Source: Pseudomonas asgharzadehiana (GTDB taxonomy: Bacteria > Pseudomonadota > Gammaproteobacteria > Pseudomonadales > Pseudomonadaceae). From it: a stretch of DNA of 64,000 bases. The stretch covers positions 2,852,001 through 2,916,000 of the forward strand of contig NZ_CP077079.1 in assembly GCF_019139815.1 (NCBI RefSeq). Reading direction: 5' to 3'. A model generated the notes under the pieces. It saw only the letters and a program-made list of their open reading frames with translations, did not search any database and was not told the DNA's origin. Shown piece after piece: positions 19,984-29,233 of this stretch. The stretch's first letter is position 1. Every line of letters starts with the position of its first letter. The translations under genes and the position numbers were made by a program.

Positions 19984-20047
19984 TAAACGCAACCTCTGAT
20001 AAACGCAACGTCCACAAAACCAACAAGAAACTGGAGACAGACCGTTC

Positions 20048-20977
20048 ATGAAGACCCCGATCCGTTTTACCGCGCTGGCCCTGTCCATGCTCCTGGCCAG
20101 CGGTGTTGCCTCGGCTGCCGACCTGAAGATAGGCGTGAGCATGTCCGCCTTCGATGACACGTTCCTAACCTACCTGCGCGAAGACATGGACAAGCAAGCC
20201 AAGTCCTATCCAAAAGGTGACGGCGTGCAGTTGCAGTTCGAAGACGCCCGCGCCGATGTGGTCAAGCAACTGAGCCAGGTCGAGAATTTTATCAGCCAGA
20301 AAGTCGACGCCATCATCGTCAACCCGGTGGACACCGCCTCTACGGCGAACATTATCAAGGCCGCTACCGCTGCAAAAATTCCGCTGGTGTTCGTCAACCG
20401 CCGTCCTGACAGCGCGACGCTCGCCCCAGGCGTCGCGGCGGTGGTGTCCGATGACATCGAGGCCGGCAAGTTGCAAATGCAATACATCGCCGAAAAACTC
20501 GGCGGCAAGGGCAACGTCGTGATTCTGTTGGGTGACCTGGCGAACAATTCCACCACCAACCGCACCAAGGGCGTGAAGGAGGTCCTGACCAAGTACCCAG
20601 GCATCAAGATCGAGCAGGAACAGACCGGCATCTGGTTGCGTGACAGGGGCATGACCTTGGTCAATGACTGGTTGACTCAAGGCCGCGATTTCGACGCGGT
20701 GCTGGCCAATAACGATGAAATGGCGATTGGCGCGTCCATGGCGCTGAAATCGGCAGGCAAGAAAGGCGTGCTGATCGCGGGTGTCGACGGCACGCCGGAT
20801 GGCCTCAACGCGATCACCAAGGGCGACATGACGGTGTCGGCGTTCCAGGATGCCAAGGGCCAGGCGGACAAGTCGGTCGAAACGGCGCGCAAGATGGCCA
20901 AGAACGAACCCATCGAGCAGAACGTGATCATCCCGTTCCAACTGATCACGCCGGACAACGTCGCCAAGTTCAAGTAG
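20048..20977 (+). CDS. Inositol ABC transporter periplasmic binding protein
   Basis: A 309-residue RbsB-type (type 1) sugar-binding protein. The signal peptide ends ASGVASA-AD near residue 24. Features include IGVSMSAFDDTFLTYLRE, VDAIIVNPVDT, PLVFVNRRPD, VVSDDIEAGKLQ, NVVILLGDLANNSTTNRTKG, LANNDEMAIGA and VDGTPDGLNAI, which line the two-lobe cleft. It would bind myo-inositol in the periplasm for the ATPase and permease encoded next. The predicted IolR operator upstream and the position behind the iol genes support inositol as ligand. Ribose-type sugars are the fallback reading. Confidence 0.92.
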   Translation: MKTPIRFTALALSMLLASGVASAADLKIGVSMSAFDDTFLTYLREDMDKQAKSYPKGDGVQLQFEDARADVVKQLSQVENFISQKVDAIIVNPVDTASTANIIKAATAAKIPLVFVNRRPDSATLAPGVAAVVSDDIEAGKLQMQYIAEKLGGKGNVVILLGDLANNSTTNRTKGVKEVLTKYPGIKIEQEQTGIWLRDRGMTLVNDWLTQGRDFDAVLANNDEMAIGASMALKSAGKKGVLIAGVDGTPDGLNAITKGDMTVSAFQDAKGQADKSVETARKMAKNEPIEQNVIIPFQLITPDNVAKFK

Positions 20978-21042
20978 CCCTGACATAACAACAACGAAAC
21001 GGCAGGGCGGTCGTGCCCGCCTTGCCGATGGAGTACTTCTTT

Positions 21043-22596
21043 ATGCTCGCTCAAGCCGCTGTCTCGCAGCCTCCCGGTATCCAGCCGTTGCCGCTGGAAG
21101 AACCCTACCTGCTGGAAATCGTCAATATCAGCAAAGGCTTTCCCGGCGTCGTGGCCCTGGCCGATGTGCAACTGCGCGTGCGCCCCGGCACCGTGCTGGC
21201 GCTGATGGGGGAGAACGGCGCGGGCAAGTCGACCTTGATGAAAATCATCGCCGGCATCTACCAGCCCGACGCCGGTGAAATCCGCCTGCGCGGCAAGCCG
21301 ATCGTGTTTGAAACACCGCTGGCGGCGCAAAAGGCCGGGATCGCCATGATCCACCAGGAACTCAACCTGATGCCGCACATGAGCATCGCCGAGAATATCT
21401 GGATCGGCCGCGAGCAGCTCAACAGCCTGCACATGGTCAACCATCGCGAAATGCACCGCTGCACCGCCGAGTTGCTGGCGCGCCTGCGCATCAACCTCGA
21501 CCCGGAAGAGCAGGTGGGCAACCTGAGCATCGCCGAGCGGCAGATGGTCGAGATTGCCAAGGCGGTGTCCTACGACTCCGACATCCTGATCATGGATGAG
21601 CCCACATCGGCGATTACCGAGAAGGAAGTCGCCCACCTCTTTTCGATCATTGCCGACCTCAAGTCCCAGGGCAAAGGGATCGTCTACATCACCCACAAAA
21701 TGAACGAAGTGTTCGCCATCGCCGATGAAGTGGCGGTGTTCCGTGACGGCCAGTATATCGGCCTGCAACGCGCCGACAGCATGAACAGTGACAGCCTGAT
21801 CTCGATGATGGTGGGCCGTGAACTGAGCCAGTTGTTCCCGGTGCGTGAGACTCCGATTGGCGACTTGCTGCTGTCGGTGCGCGACCTGCGCCTGGACGGA
21901 GTGTTCAAGGACGTGTCGTTCGACCTGCACGCCGGCGAGATCCTCGGCATCGCCGGGTTGATGGGCTCGGGCCGCACCAACGTGGCGGAGACCCTGTTCG
22001 GCATTACCCCAAGCGACGGTGGCCAGATCACCCTGGATGGCCAGGCGGTACGCATCAGCGACCCGCACATGGCTATTGAAAAAGGTTTTGCGCTGTTGAC
22101 CGAAGACCGCAAGCTCAGTGGCCTGTTCCCCTGCCTGTCGGTGCTGGAAAACATGGAGATGGCGGTGCTGTCGCACTATTCAGGCAATGGCTTTATCCAG
22201 CAGAAAGCCCTGCGCGCGCTGTGCGAAGACATGTGCAAGAAGCTGCGGGTGAAAACCCCGTCCCTGGAACAGTGCATCGACACCCTGTCGGGCGGCAACC
22301 AACAGAAAGCCTTGCTCGCCCGTTGGCTGATGACCAACCCACGGTTGTTGATCCTGGATGAACCCACCCGGGGCATCGATGTGGGGGCCAAGGCCGAGAT
22401 CTATCGCTTGATCTCGTTCCTCGCCAGCGAAGGCATGGCGGTGATCATGATTTCCTCGGAGCTGCCCGAAGTGCTGGGCATGAGCGATCGGGTGATGGTG
22501 ATGCACGAAGGCGAACTGATGGGCACCCTGGACCGCGCGGATGCGACCCAGGAAAAAGTCATGCAGTTGGCCTCCGGTATGACCGCGGTCCACTGA
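21043..22596 (+). CDS. Inositol ABC transporter ATP-binding protein (two ABC domains)
   Basis: A 517-residue duplicated sugar ABC ATPase of the RbsA/MglA class. I choose ATG 21043, with GGAG upstream, over GTG 21013 and ATG 21028. Domain 1 (about residues 20-255) has Walker [10 protein letters not shown], the family's variant signature [14 protein letters not shown] and Walker [10 protein letters not shown]. Domain 2 (about 270-510) has a degenerate Walker A region (GLMGSGRTN), signature [15 protein letters not shown] and Walker [15 protein letters not shown]. It powers uptake by the neighbouring binding protein and permease. Confidence 0.94.
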   Translation: MLAQAAVSQPPGIQPLPLEEPYLLEIVNISKGFPGVVALADVQLRVRPGTVLALMGENGAGKSTLMKIIAGIYQPDAGEIRLRGKPIVFETPLAAQKAGIAMIHQELNLMPHMSIAENIWIGREQLNSLHMVNHREMHRCTAELLARLRINLDPEEQVGNLSIAERQMVEIAKAVSYDSDILIMDEPTSAITEKEVAHLFSIIADLKSQGKGIVYITHKMNEVFAIADEVAVFRDGQYIGLQRADSMNSDSLISMMVGRELSQLFPVRETPIGDLLLSVRDLRLDGVFKDVSFDLHAGEILGIAGLMGSGRTNVAETLFGITPSDGGQITLDGQAVRISDPHMAIEKGFALLTEDRKLSGLFPCLSVLENMEMAVLSHYSGNGFIQQKALRALCEDMCKKLRVKTPSLEQCIDTLSGGNQQKALLARWLMTNPRLLILDEPTRGIDVGAKAEIYRLISFLASEGMAVIMISSELPEVLGMSDRVMVMHEGELMGTLDRADATQEKVMQLASGMTAVH

Positions 22597-22654
22597 CGAG
22601 CAGCCGCGCGGGCCTGCGGTTGGCCCGCGCCACAGAATAAGAAGGTGATTGGCT

Positions 22655-23677
22655 ATGAACGCAATAACAGACAACAAGCCTGCCACGGTACCGGTCAAGC
22701 ACCGGCGGCGATTGCCTACCGAGCTGAGCATCTTCCTGGTGCTGATCGGCATCGGCCTGGTGTTTGAGATGTTCGGCTGGATTGTGCGGGACCAGAGCTT
22801 TTTGATGAATTCCCAGCGCCTGGTGCTGATGATTCTGCAAGTGTCGATCATCGGCCTGCTGGCCATTGGCGTGACCCAAGTGATCATTACCACGGGGATC
22901 GACTTGTCGTCCGGCTCGGTGCTGGCGCTGTCGGCGATGATTGCCGCGAGTTTGGCGCAGACTTCCGATTTTTCCCGGGCGGTATTCCCCAGCCTGACGG
23001 ACTTGCCGGTCTGGATCCCGGTCGCCATGGGCCTGGGGGTGGGGTTGCTGGCCGGGGCGATCAACGGCAGTATCATCGCCGTCACCGGTATTCCTCCCTT
23101 TATTGCGACCCTGGGCATGATGGTCTCGGCCCGTGGCCTGGCGCGTTATTACACCGAAGGCCAGCCGGTGAGCATGCTCTCGGATTCGTACACCGCCATC
23201 GGCCATGGCGCGATGCCGGTGATCATCTTCCTGGTGGTGGCGGTGATCTTCCATATCGCCCTGCGCTACACCAAGTACGGCAAGTACACCTACGCCATCG
23301 GCGGCAACATGCAGGCGGCGCGGACTTCGGGGATCAATGTCAAGCGCCACTTGATCATCGTCTACAGCATCGCCGGTCTTCTGGCAGGCCTGGCTGGCGT
23401 GGTGGCCTCGGCCCGCGCCGCCACCGGCCAGGCAGGCATGGGGATGTCTTATGAGCTGGATGCGATTGCGGCGGCAGTGATCGGCGGCACCAGCCTGGCG
23501 GGCGGGGTAGGGCGTATCACCGGCACGGTGATCGGCGCACTGATCCTGGGCGTGATGGCCAGTGGGTTTACCTTTGTCGGTGTGGACGCGTATATCCAGG
23601 ACATCATCAAGGGCTTGATCATCGTGGTGGCCGTCGTCATCGACCAATACCGCAACAAGCGCAAGCTCAAGCGCTGA
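22655..23677 (+). CDS. Inositol ABC transporter permease
   Basis: A 340-residue inner-membrane permease of the RbsC family with about eight to ten transmembrane segments starting near residue 25. Family landmarks are TTGIDLSSGSVLALSAM, AITGIPPFIATLG-type sequence (here AVTGIPPFIATLGMMV), YAIGGNMQAARTSGI, the EAA-like coupling region, and AAAVIGGTSLAGGVG near the end. ATG 22655 follows GAAGGTG. It completes the importer and is followed by a REP hairpin that probably ends the transcript. Confidence 0.94.
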   Translation: MNAITDNKPATVPVKHRRRLPTELSIFLVLIGIGLVFEMFGWIVRDQSFLMNSQRLVLMILQVSIIGLLAIGVTQVIITTGIDLSSGSVLALSAMIAASLAQTSDFSRAVFPSLTDLPVWIPVAMGLGVGLLAGAINGSIIAVTGIPPFIATLGMMVSARGLARYYTEGQPVSMLSDSYTAIGHGAMPVIIFLVVAVIFHIALRYTKYGKYTYAIGGNMQAARTSGINVKRHLIIVYSIAGLLAGLAGVVASARAATGQAGMGMSYELDAIAAAVIGGTSLAGGVGRITGTVIGALILGVMASGFTFVGVDAYIQDIIKGLIIVVAVVIDQYRNKRKLKR

Positions 23678-23705
23678 TACGGCTTAAAGGGCAACACAAC
23701 TCCAT

Positions 23706-23730
23706 GTGGGAGGGGGCAAGCCCCTCCCAC
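23706..23730. repeat. REP hairpin after the permease gene
   Basis: GTGGGAGGGG pairs perfectly with CCCCTCCCAC over a tiny GCAAG loop. Its position 28 bases after the operon end fits a role in 3'-end protection or termination. Confidence 0.8.
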
Positions 23731-24035
23731 AATGGATCATCAACCGTCTGTTTCAACCGTTTGTCTTCTATATAGCTCCACAAGACTGAATTTCTTGCTA
23801 TAAACGCACTCCGATAACCGTTCGCCAAGCCCGTCCTGGTGCCTTTTGGGGTTGTATCGGTAAAAATGCCTGTCTTTTCAGTTGCTGCGCCCTCAAGTCG
23901 GCCTTAGACTGCCGCCCCTCGTAAATTGAGTGCCGGGTGGCGCTTGGAATGGATGGCGCCCTTCCGAGGCCTGCAAAGGTCGACCGGAACGCTCCCTTAT
24001 TCGCCTTAATGCACGTATTTTTTATAGAGAAATCA
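23731..24035. other. Gene-free leader upstream of the DksA paralogue
   Basis: About 305 bases without a convincing gene. The left half is AT-rich and could carry a promoter (around 23765-23815). The right half (about 23880-23990) is GC-rich and can fold locally, for example GGCGC at 23939 with GCGCC at 23956. I do not recognise a known riboswitch, and no clear Zur-type dyad is visible. Confidence 0.35.
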
Positions 24036-24440
24036 ATGACAAAGGAAAAGTTGCTGGCCATGCCGGCGGATGACTACATGAATGCCGAACAGCACGCTTT
24101 TTTTGAGAAGTTGCTGCAAGACATGAAAGTGGAACACCACGAGCGCATTGAACAGAACCGTATCGCCATTGAAAGCCTGGATACCCCGGCTGACCCGGCC
24201 GACGCCGCTTCCGTGGAAGAAGAGCGCACCTGGCTGGTCAACGCCATCGACCGCGACCAGCGCATGCTGCCGCAGCTTGAGCGGGCACTGGAACGCATCA
24301 AGGAAGATTCCTTTGGCTGGTGCGATGACAGCGGCGAGCCTATCGGCCTCAAGCGCCTGCTGATCAGCCCTACCACCAAGTACTGCATCGAAGCCCAAGA
24401 GCGCCACGAGCAGATCGACAAGCACCAGCGCCAAGCCTGA
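24036..24440 (+). CDS. dksA2: DksA2-like RNA polymerase secondary-channel regulator
   Basis: A 134-residue DksA/TraR-family protein. A coiled-coil region spans about 15-90, with the tip D53-x-x-D56-x-A58 (DPADAA) that reaches the polymerase active site with ppGpp. The zinc finger is incomplete. The four expected cysteines read C96, S99, C117 and A120 (GWCDDSG... YCIEA). P. aeruginosa DksA2, which works without zinc and replaces DksA under zinc limitation, has the same two-cysteine arrangement and the same length from memory. I therefore name it dksA2 rather than dksA. It appears monocistronic, with a hairpin just downstream. Confidence 0.85.
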   Translation: MTKEKLLAMPADDYMNAEQHAFFEKLLQDMKVEHHERIEQNRIAIESLDTPADPADAASVEEERTWLVNAIDRDQRMLPQLERALERIKEDSFGWCDDSGEPIGLKRLLISPTTKYCIEAQERHEQIDKHQRQA

Positions 24441-24451
24441 TGCGGTGAAAC

Positions 24452-24479
24452 TGGGGGATTGTTCAAGCGGTCCCCCAGA
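24452..24479 (+). terminator. Hairpin after the DksA paralogue
   Basis: CTGGGGGA and TCCCCCAG form a perfect 8-bp stem with a 12-base loop, 12 bases after the dksA2 stop. There is no U-run afterwards, so intrinsic termination would be weak. Confidence 0.45.
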
Positions 24480-24538
24480 GAAAGACCCGTTACTCCTCCC
24501 GTCTATTGATCTATTGCACGCTACCCCACTAAAGGCCC

Positions 24539-26248
24539 ATGGATAATGGCCTGGTAGTGGCGTTTAATGCAGAGACAATAACGACAAGCAGCGGGGTAAC
24601 GACGATGGCTGGAGACGGAACTCTGATGGGCGCAGCAGTGCCACCGCAAGCGGTGGTACGCGGGTTGCCCGGTTGGCTCACGCCGCTTATGCAGAGCACC
24701 GCCCTGGTGCTGGTATTGCTGGGCCTGGCATTTGCCAACCTGCCGCTTTACCTCTGCCTGCCTTTGGCGGTACTGGTGATCTGGCTACCGCGCCTTAAAC
24801 ATTCCAAGCCGGTCATGGCGCAATCCGCGGCCAACGATGCGATTGGCGACCTGACCCGCGACCTGTCCTACACCACCAGCCATAACGCACTGTCTGCTGC
24901 CGGCGTGGCCTATTCGGTCAAGCAGTTGGCCGCCCGCGTACAGTCCCAACTCAGTGCGGCCAAGCAGATTGTCAGCAGCGCCGAAGTGATGATCAGCACC
25001 GAGCAGGTCACCTCGCAATTGAGCCGCGACGCCCTGGGCGCCGCCAGCCAGGCCCATCAGCGCAGTACCGAAGGCCGTGAGGTGCTGGCCCAGTCGATCA
25101 CCCGCATGCACCAGCTCAGCCAGCGCGCCAATGCCAGTCGCGAGCTGATCGAGGCCTTGAGCCAGCGCAGCGAAGAAATCCAGCGCGTGACCCTGGTGAT
25201 TCAGTCCATCGCCAGCCAGACCAACCTGCTGGCGCTTAACGCCGCCATTGAGGCGGCGCGCGCCGGGGAGCACGGGCGGGGCTTCGCCGTGGTGGCCGAC
25301 GAAGTTCGCGGGCTGGCCGGCCGCACGGCCACGGCCACCGATGAAGTCGGGGTGATGGTCGCGGATATCCAGCAGCGCACGGCCCAGGTGGTGGAGCAGA
25401 TTCGCCAGTTGTCAGCGGACCTGAACACTGGCGTCGAGCAGGTGGAACGCGCCGGCGAACAGCTGCACAGCATCGCCAGCCTGGCGGCGGATGTGGAAGG
25501 GCAAGTCAATGAGATCGCCCTGGGCACCGATACCAACCGCACCCAACTCGACAGCCTGTTCCATGCCGTGGAGCAGATGCGCAGCGATCTGGACGTGAGC
25601 GACCAGCAAACCCGGCAACTGGCCGATGCCGCGGTGCAAATGGAAGGGCAGGCCGAAACCATCAGCGAGCGCCTGGCGGAAGTCGGGCTGGACGACTATC
25701 ACCAGCGCGTCTACGACTTGGCGCGTGAGGGCGCCAGCCGCATAGCGGCACAAATGGAGGCCGATGTGCAGCAAAATCGCATCAGCCTGGACGATTTGTT
25801 CGACCGCACTTACACGCCCATTCCCAACACTCGTCCGAGCAAGTACCACACACGATTTGACGGCTACACCGATCAGGTCCTGCCGGCGATCCAGGAAGCG
25901 TTGTTGCCGCGTCATGAGGGGCTGGTGTTTGCCATCGCCTGCACACAGCAGGGCTATGTGCCCACGCACAATAATGCGTTTTCCCAGGCCTTGACCGGCG
26001 ACGCCCAGGTCGATGCGGTACAGAACCGCACCAAGCGCAAGTTTGACGACCGTACCGGGATTCGCTGCGGCAGCCATCAACAAGCCGTGTTATTGCAGAC
26101 CTACACCCGCGATACCGGCGAGTTGATGCACGACTTGTCGGTGCCGATCATGGTCAAGGGGCGGCATTGGGGCGGCTTGCGCCTGGGGTATAAGCCGCAA
26201 GCCGCGAAGAGCGTCAGGCCTGGGGAGGTTCGTGCAGCAGGGCGTTGA
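24539..26248 (+). CDS. Methyl-accepting chemotaxis protein with C-terminal sensor-like domain
   Basis: A 569-residue receptor. Two closely spaced hydrophobic segments (about 45-84) leave almost no periplasmic domain. The cytoplasmic MCP signalling helices follow, with the hairpin tip [18 protein letters not shown] and [12 protein letters not shown] (about 225-260). After the coiled coil, a globular C-terminal domain of about 150 residues (from about 410) contains [37 protein letters not shown] and [17 protein letters not shown]. It resembles a Cache/PAS-like sensor placed after rather than before the signalling domain. It would feed CheA/CheW. Ligand unknown. ATG 24539 is taken; ATG 24605 is an alternative start. 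Confidence 0.88.
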   Translation: MDNGLVVAFNAETITTSSGVTTMAGDGTLMGAAVPPQAVVRGLPGWLTPLMQSTALVLVLLGLAFANLPLYLCLPLAVLVIWLPRLKHSKPVMAQSAANDAIGDLTRDLSYTTSHNALSAAGVAYSVKQLAARVQSQLSAAKQIVSSAEVMISTEQVTSQLSRDALGAASQAHQRSTEGREVLAQSITRMHQLSQRANASRELIEALSQRSEEIQRVTLVIQSIASQTNLLALNAAIEAARAGEHGRGFAVVADEVRGLAGRTATATDEVGVMVADIQQRTAQVVEQIRQLSADLNTGVEQVERAGEQLHSIASLAADVEGQVNEIALGTDTNRTQLDSLFHAVEQMRSDLDVSDQQTRQLADAAVQMEGQAETISERLAEVGLDDYHQRVYDLAREGASRIAAQMEADVQQNRISLDDLFDRTYTPIPNTRPSKYHTRFDGYTDQVLPAIQEALLPRHEGLVFAIACTQQGYVPTHNNAFSQALTGDAQVDAVQNRTKRKFDDRTGIRCGSHQQAVLLQTYTRDTGELMHDLSVPIMVKGRHWGGLRLGYKPQAAKSVRPGEVRAAGR

Positions 26249-26456
26249 GGTCGTCCACGGCCGGCGCCCATTCTGCGTCGACATGCAACTGCTCCCTGAG
26301 GAAAGCGGCCTGTTGCTCGCTCCAGAACGGCGCATCGATCAGCTTTATATCGTCTGGCAGGCGGTGCTCTGCCGTGAATCGTTCGATGGCTTCCTGGCTT
26401 GAATCCAGGCCCAGTTGTTCGAACAAGGTTTGCAGCGTTGGGCTAGTCGTATCCAT
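26214..26456 (-). CDS. DUF2789 family protein
   Basis: An 80-residue acidic protein beginning [20 protein letters not shown] with a C-terminal [26 protein letters not shown]. This is the DUF2789 pattern found across pseudomonads and Acinetobacter, predicted to be a small helical cytoplasmic protein of unknown role. Its 3' end overlaps the 3' end of the convergent chemoreceptor gene by 35 bases. Confidence 0.82.
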   Translation of the reverse strand: MDTTSPTLQTLFEQLGLDSSQEAIERFTAEHRLPDDIKLIDAPFWSEQQAAFLREQLHVDAEWAPAVDDLNALLHEPPQA

Positions 26457-26527
26457 GGGTTTCTCCCTGCAGGCTGAGCATCGTTATGCATGGGAGAGCT
26501 GTGCCGCGCAGGAGTTCGATCGGATTG

Positions 26528-26758
26528 TCAGGAAGTCAATGCGCCTGAATCCACGGCCGTCTTGAGTGCCAGGGCGGATTCTTTTCCGGCGGCAGCGGCG
26601 GTGTCCAGGGTCTTGAACCAGCGGTCTTTTTCAACCTGATGCAGGGTGACGGCAGTCAGCGGCGGCTTGGCACGCATCACGATCACCGCTTGAAACTCAC
26701 CGTCTACTTCCCTTGCGTCGCCATGGATGAAAAATTCGCCAATATCAAATTCCGTCAC
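26528..26758 (-). CDS. Small hypothetical protein
   Basis: A 76-residue protein read from GTG 26758, which has GGGAAGG a few bases upstream. A longer frame to 26818 has no better start. It begins (M)TEFDIGEFFIHGDAREVDGE and ends with an alanine-rich helix, ALALKTAVDSGALTS. It is predicted soluble with a short beta-rich N-terminal half. I do not recognise the family. Confidence 0.6.
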   Translation of the reverse strand: MTEFDIGEFFIHGDAREVDGEFQAVIVMRAKPPLTAVTLHQVEKDRWFKTLDTAAAAGKESALALKTAVDSGALTS

Positions 26759-26872
26759 GTATCGCCTTCCCTTCGAGGTAATCAACTGCACTGATGAAAC
26801 CTGACCCGCACGGGGCAAGTTTCAATCGACGGGCCAGTATGGCAGTTGTTGAGGGGCGACGGCGCAGTAAAG

Positions 26873-27139
26873 TCATCCAGGTGACGAAACGATTGCACCG
26901 TGCAGGCTGGTTTCCAACTGCTTGGCCAGTTCGCAGGCCTGGATGTGGTCACTGCGAAAGCCTTTGATTCTGCCGCTGGTCACTTCAAGGATATGAAAGA
27001 AGTTGCGCCCGGCGGGTACCACTTGGTAAAGAATTGAATTGGAGTACCCCTTGACGCTGTGCAAGCAGTAGTATTGCCGTTCTTCCTGACATGATGAACG
27101 AGTGCGGGAAGACGTAGCGTCGTAGTGACGTCGTTGCAT
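26873..27139 (-). CDS. Small hypothetical protein
   Basis: An 88-residue protein with a good AGGAG ribosome binding site 6 bases before the ATG. The N-terminus is basic (MQRRHYDATSSRTRSSCQEE). The core YYCLHSVKGYSNSILYQVVPAGRNFFHILEV suggests a small beta sheet, and the end RSDHIQACELAKQLETSL an amphipathic helix. It has the look of the short environmental-response proteins common in fluorescent pseudomonads, but I cannot name it. Confidence 0.6.
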   Translation of the reverse strand: MQRRHYDATSSRTRSSCQEERQYYCLHSVKGYSNSILYQVVPAGRNFFHILEVTSGRIKGFRSDHIQACELAKQLETSLHGAIVSSPG

Positions 27140-27552
27140 GGTCAGCTCCTGTCGATCGATCTTGTTGATACACCAGCAGCGTTACGGGTGGTTTTGACCC
27201 CCGTAGCTGTTTTAGTATTGTCGTCGGCGGGTGGCACCTGGTTCCAGCGCTCGTGTTTTCAATTGTATGAGCTGTCGGAAACTGCGTTTTTAATAGGGTT
27301 ATTCTCTGAAGCGGGTCGACCGGTATTCTCTGGCTATTGAACCTGTGATTTCCTGTGGCGCAGGATGACCTCGCGTGAGGCTTGTCGTGTACGCCTGTAC
27401 CTGCCTCTGGCAGGGCAGCGGGATCTTCTTCAGTTTTTTTCAAAAAATGTGTGTAACCGTGCCGAAATGGCCGTTTTTTTGTGCTGCCCGCCTTTGGCGG
27501 ACGGCGCTCTTTTCGATGTGGGGGCGTTTCCTTGGCAGTCAGTAATCTGGAT
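27140..27552. other. Gene-free stretch
   Basis: About 410 bases between two divergently placed small genes. Open frames here have atypical composition for this genome and lack ribosome binding sites. I see T-runs and small hairpins but no recognisable RNA, repeat or operator. Confidence 0.4.
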
Positions 27553-28002
27553 ATGCACGCGTTGTTCGTGCTGGGTGATTTGCGCGCAAAGTTGGTCAAG
27601 CAGTTTCAATCCCGTTTCGTCTACATCACTGAGCAGACGCCGGAAGGCATCTACATCGCTGAAATCGATACCGAAGCGGCGATGGTGGTGGATGACAAAC
27701 CCCGCCTGGAACTCAAAGTAGGCGACCATTTCCGCGCAGCGGTATTACCCAGTCGCGAAGGTGGCAAGTTCGAACTCAAGTTTCGCGATATCAAATTGAC
27801 GGTGTATGGCCTGGGCGACTACGCCTTTGTTTCTTCGGCCGAAGGCCAGGGCATCGTGTTCAAGGAAGGCCACAGTGTGATGCTGGTGTTTGCCGCCAAC
27901 GAACAATTGCAGGAAGGCCTGACCAAAACCCTCAAGGCCGTGACCGGCAAGGCCGCCAAGTGGCGCAAGGGTGAATTGGTCACGTTCAAGGCTAGTGAAT
28001 AA
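27553..28002 (+). CDS. Conserved hypothetical protein
   Basis: A 149-residue soluble protein starting MHALFVLGDLRAKLVKQF. A TTG at 27532 preceded by GGGGG would add AVSNLD and is also possible. The middle is rich in short beta strands (YITEQTPEGIYIAEIDTE, LELKVGDHFRAAVLP, FELKFRDIKLTVYGLGDY). The end is helical and basic (LTKTLKAVTGKAAKWRKGE). No signal peptide or membrane span. I recall similar unnamed proteins in Pseudomonas but know no function. Confidence 0.75.
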   Translation: MHALFVLGDLRAKLVKQFQSRFVYITEQTPEGIYIAEIDTEAAMVVDDKPRLELKVGDHFRAAVLPSREGGKFELKFRDIKLTVYGLGDYAFVSSAEGQGIVFKEGHSVMLVFAANEQLQEGLTKTLKAVTGKAAKWRKGELVTFKASE

Positions 28003-28135
28003 TCCGCACATCCTGCGAACATCTCCTATCTCCCGGAACCTCTACTACAGTTGAGTTGACTTAACTACTCAGAGGCTTCGCGCATAAGCAGCAAAGCCGT
28101 CCGCTATCTGCTGCGATATCGCGAGGTGCAAGGGC

Positions 28136-29152
28136 ATGAAAGGATTGAGAACGCTGTTGGCCGCGTCGCTGACGACCCTGAGCCTGTCCATGGCTTCGCT
28201 GCCGGTTTGTGCCGCACAGGCACCGGTGCACTTTGCCGACCTGAACTGGGAAAGCGGCAGCCTGATCACCGAAATACTGCGAGTGATTGTCGAGAAGGGT
28301 TATGACCTGCCCACCGACACCTTGCCCGGCACCACCATCACCCTGGAAACCGCCCTGGCCAAGAATGACATCCAGGTGATCGGCGAAGAGTGGGCCGGCC
28401 GCAGCCCGGTGTGGGTCAAGGCAGAGGCCGAAGGCAAGGTGGTGGGCCTGGGCGATACGGTCAAAGGCGCGACCGAAGGTTGGTGGGTGCCGGAGTACGT
28501 GGTCAAGGGCGACCCCGCCAAAGGGCTCAAGCCGCTGGCGCCGGAGCTTAAAAGCGTGAAGGACCTGGCGCGTTACAAGGACGTGTTCAAAGACCCGGAG
28601 TCCCCCGGTAAAGGGCGCTTTCTCAACAGCCCCATCGGCTGGACCTCGGAAGTGGTCAACAAACAGAAACTCAAGGCGTATGGCCTGGACGACAGCTACG
28701 TGAATTTCCGCAGCGGTTCCGGCGCGGCACTGGATGCCGAGATCGCCTCGTCGATACGCCGGGGCAAACCGGTCTTGTTCTACTACTGGTCGCCTACGCC
28801 TTTGATGGGGCGCTACAAACTCATCCAGCTGGAGGAACCACCGTTCGACGCCGAGGCCTGGAAAACCCTGACGGATGCGGATAATCCTGATCCAAAGCCG
28901 ACGCGGTCGTTGGCATCCAGGTTGAGTATCGGCGTGTCCACGCCGTTCCAGAAAGAACACCCTCAGATCGCGGCATTCTTTGAAAAGGTCGAGTTTCCGA
29001 TCGAACCATTGAATAAAGCCTTGGCGACCATGAGCGAGAATCACACGGCGCCACGCGAGGTGGCCCAGGTGTTTATGAAAGAACACCCTGAGGTGTGGAA
29101 GGCATGGTTGACCGAGGAGGTGGCGGGGAAGGTTGAAGCGAGTCTGAAATAA
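28136..29152 (+). CDS. Glycine-betaine/proline-type ABC transporter binding protein (OpuAC family)
   Basis: A 338-residue secreted protein with a signal peptide ending PVCAA near residue 27. The mature protein matches the OpuAC/ProX substrate-binding family: VHFADLNWESGSLITEIL, GYDLPTDTLPGTTITLETALAKNDIQVIGEEW, a GWTSEVVN block, FRSGSGAALDAEI, PVLFYYWSPTPLMGRY. These proteins bind quaternary amines such as betaine, choline or carnitine. No permease or ATPase lies next to it, so it is an orphan binding protein that may feed a transporter elsewhere. The ligand is uncertain. Confidence 0.88.
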   Translation: MKGLRTLLAASLTTLSLSMASLPVCAAQAPVHFADLNWESGSLITEILRVIVEKGYDLPTDTLPGTTITLETALAKNDIQVIGEEWAGRSPVWVKAEAEGKVVGLGDTVKGATEGWWVPEYVVKGDPAKGLKPLAPELKSVKDLARYKDVFKDPESPGKGRFLNSPIGWTSEVVNKQKLKAYGLDDSYVNFRSGSGAALDAEIASSIRRGKPVLFYYWSPTPLMGRYKLIQLEEPPFDAEAWKTLTDADNPDPKPTRSLASRLSIGVSTPFQKEHPQIAAFFEKVEFPIEPLNKALATMSENHTAPREVAQVFMKEHPEVWKAWLTEEVAGKVEASLK

Positions 29153-29186
29153 CCCCCGTTCTTGCTTTCGAGTGGTCCTCAAAAGT

Positions 29187-29212
29187 GCGGGAGCAAGCAA
29201 GCCTGCTCCCGC
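29187..29212. terminator. Bidirectional hairpin between convergent genes
   Basis: GCGGGAGCA and TGCTCCCGC form a 9-bp perfect stem between the betaine-type binding protein and the TonB receptor pseudogene. It resembles a diverged REP. Confidence 0.6.
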
Positions 29213-29233
29213 GTTCGGAGGGTATTGCCGGGC

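Noticed and set aside
23731..24035. Possible Zur box or riboswitch before the DksA paralogue
   Set aside because: I looked for a Zur-type dyad and for glycine, SAH, cobalamin or TPP riboswitch landmarks and found none clear enough to call.
26985..27599. 204-codon minus-strand frame in the gene-free stretch
   Set aside because: Composition is unlike real genes here, it overlaps the better-supported small genes on both sides and has no ribosome binding site or domain.
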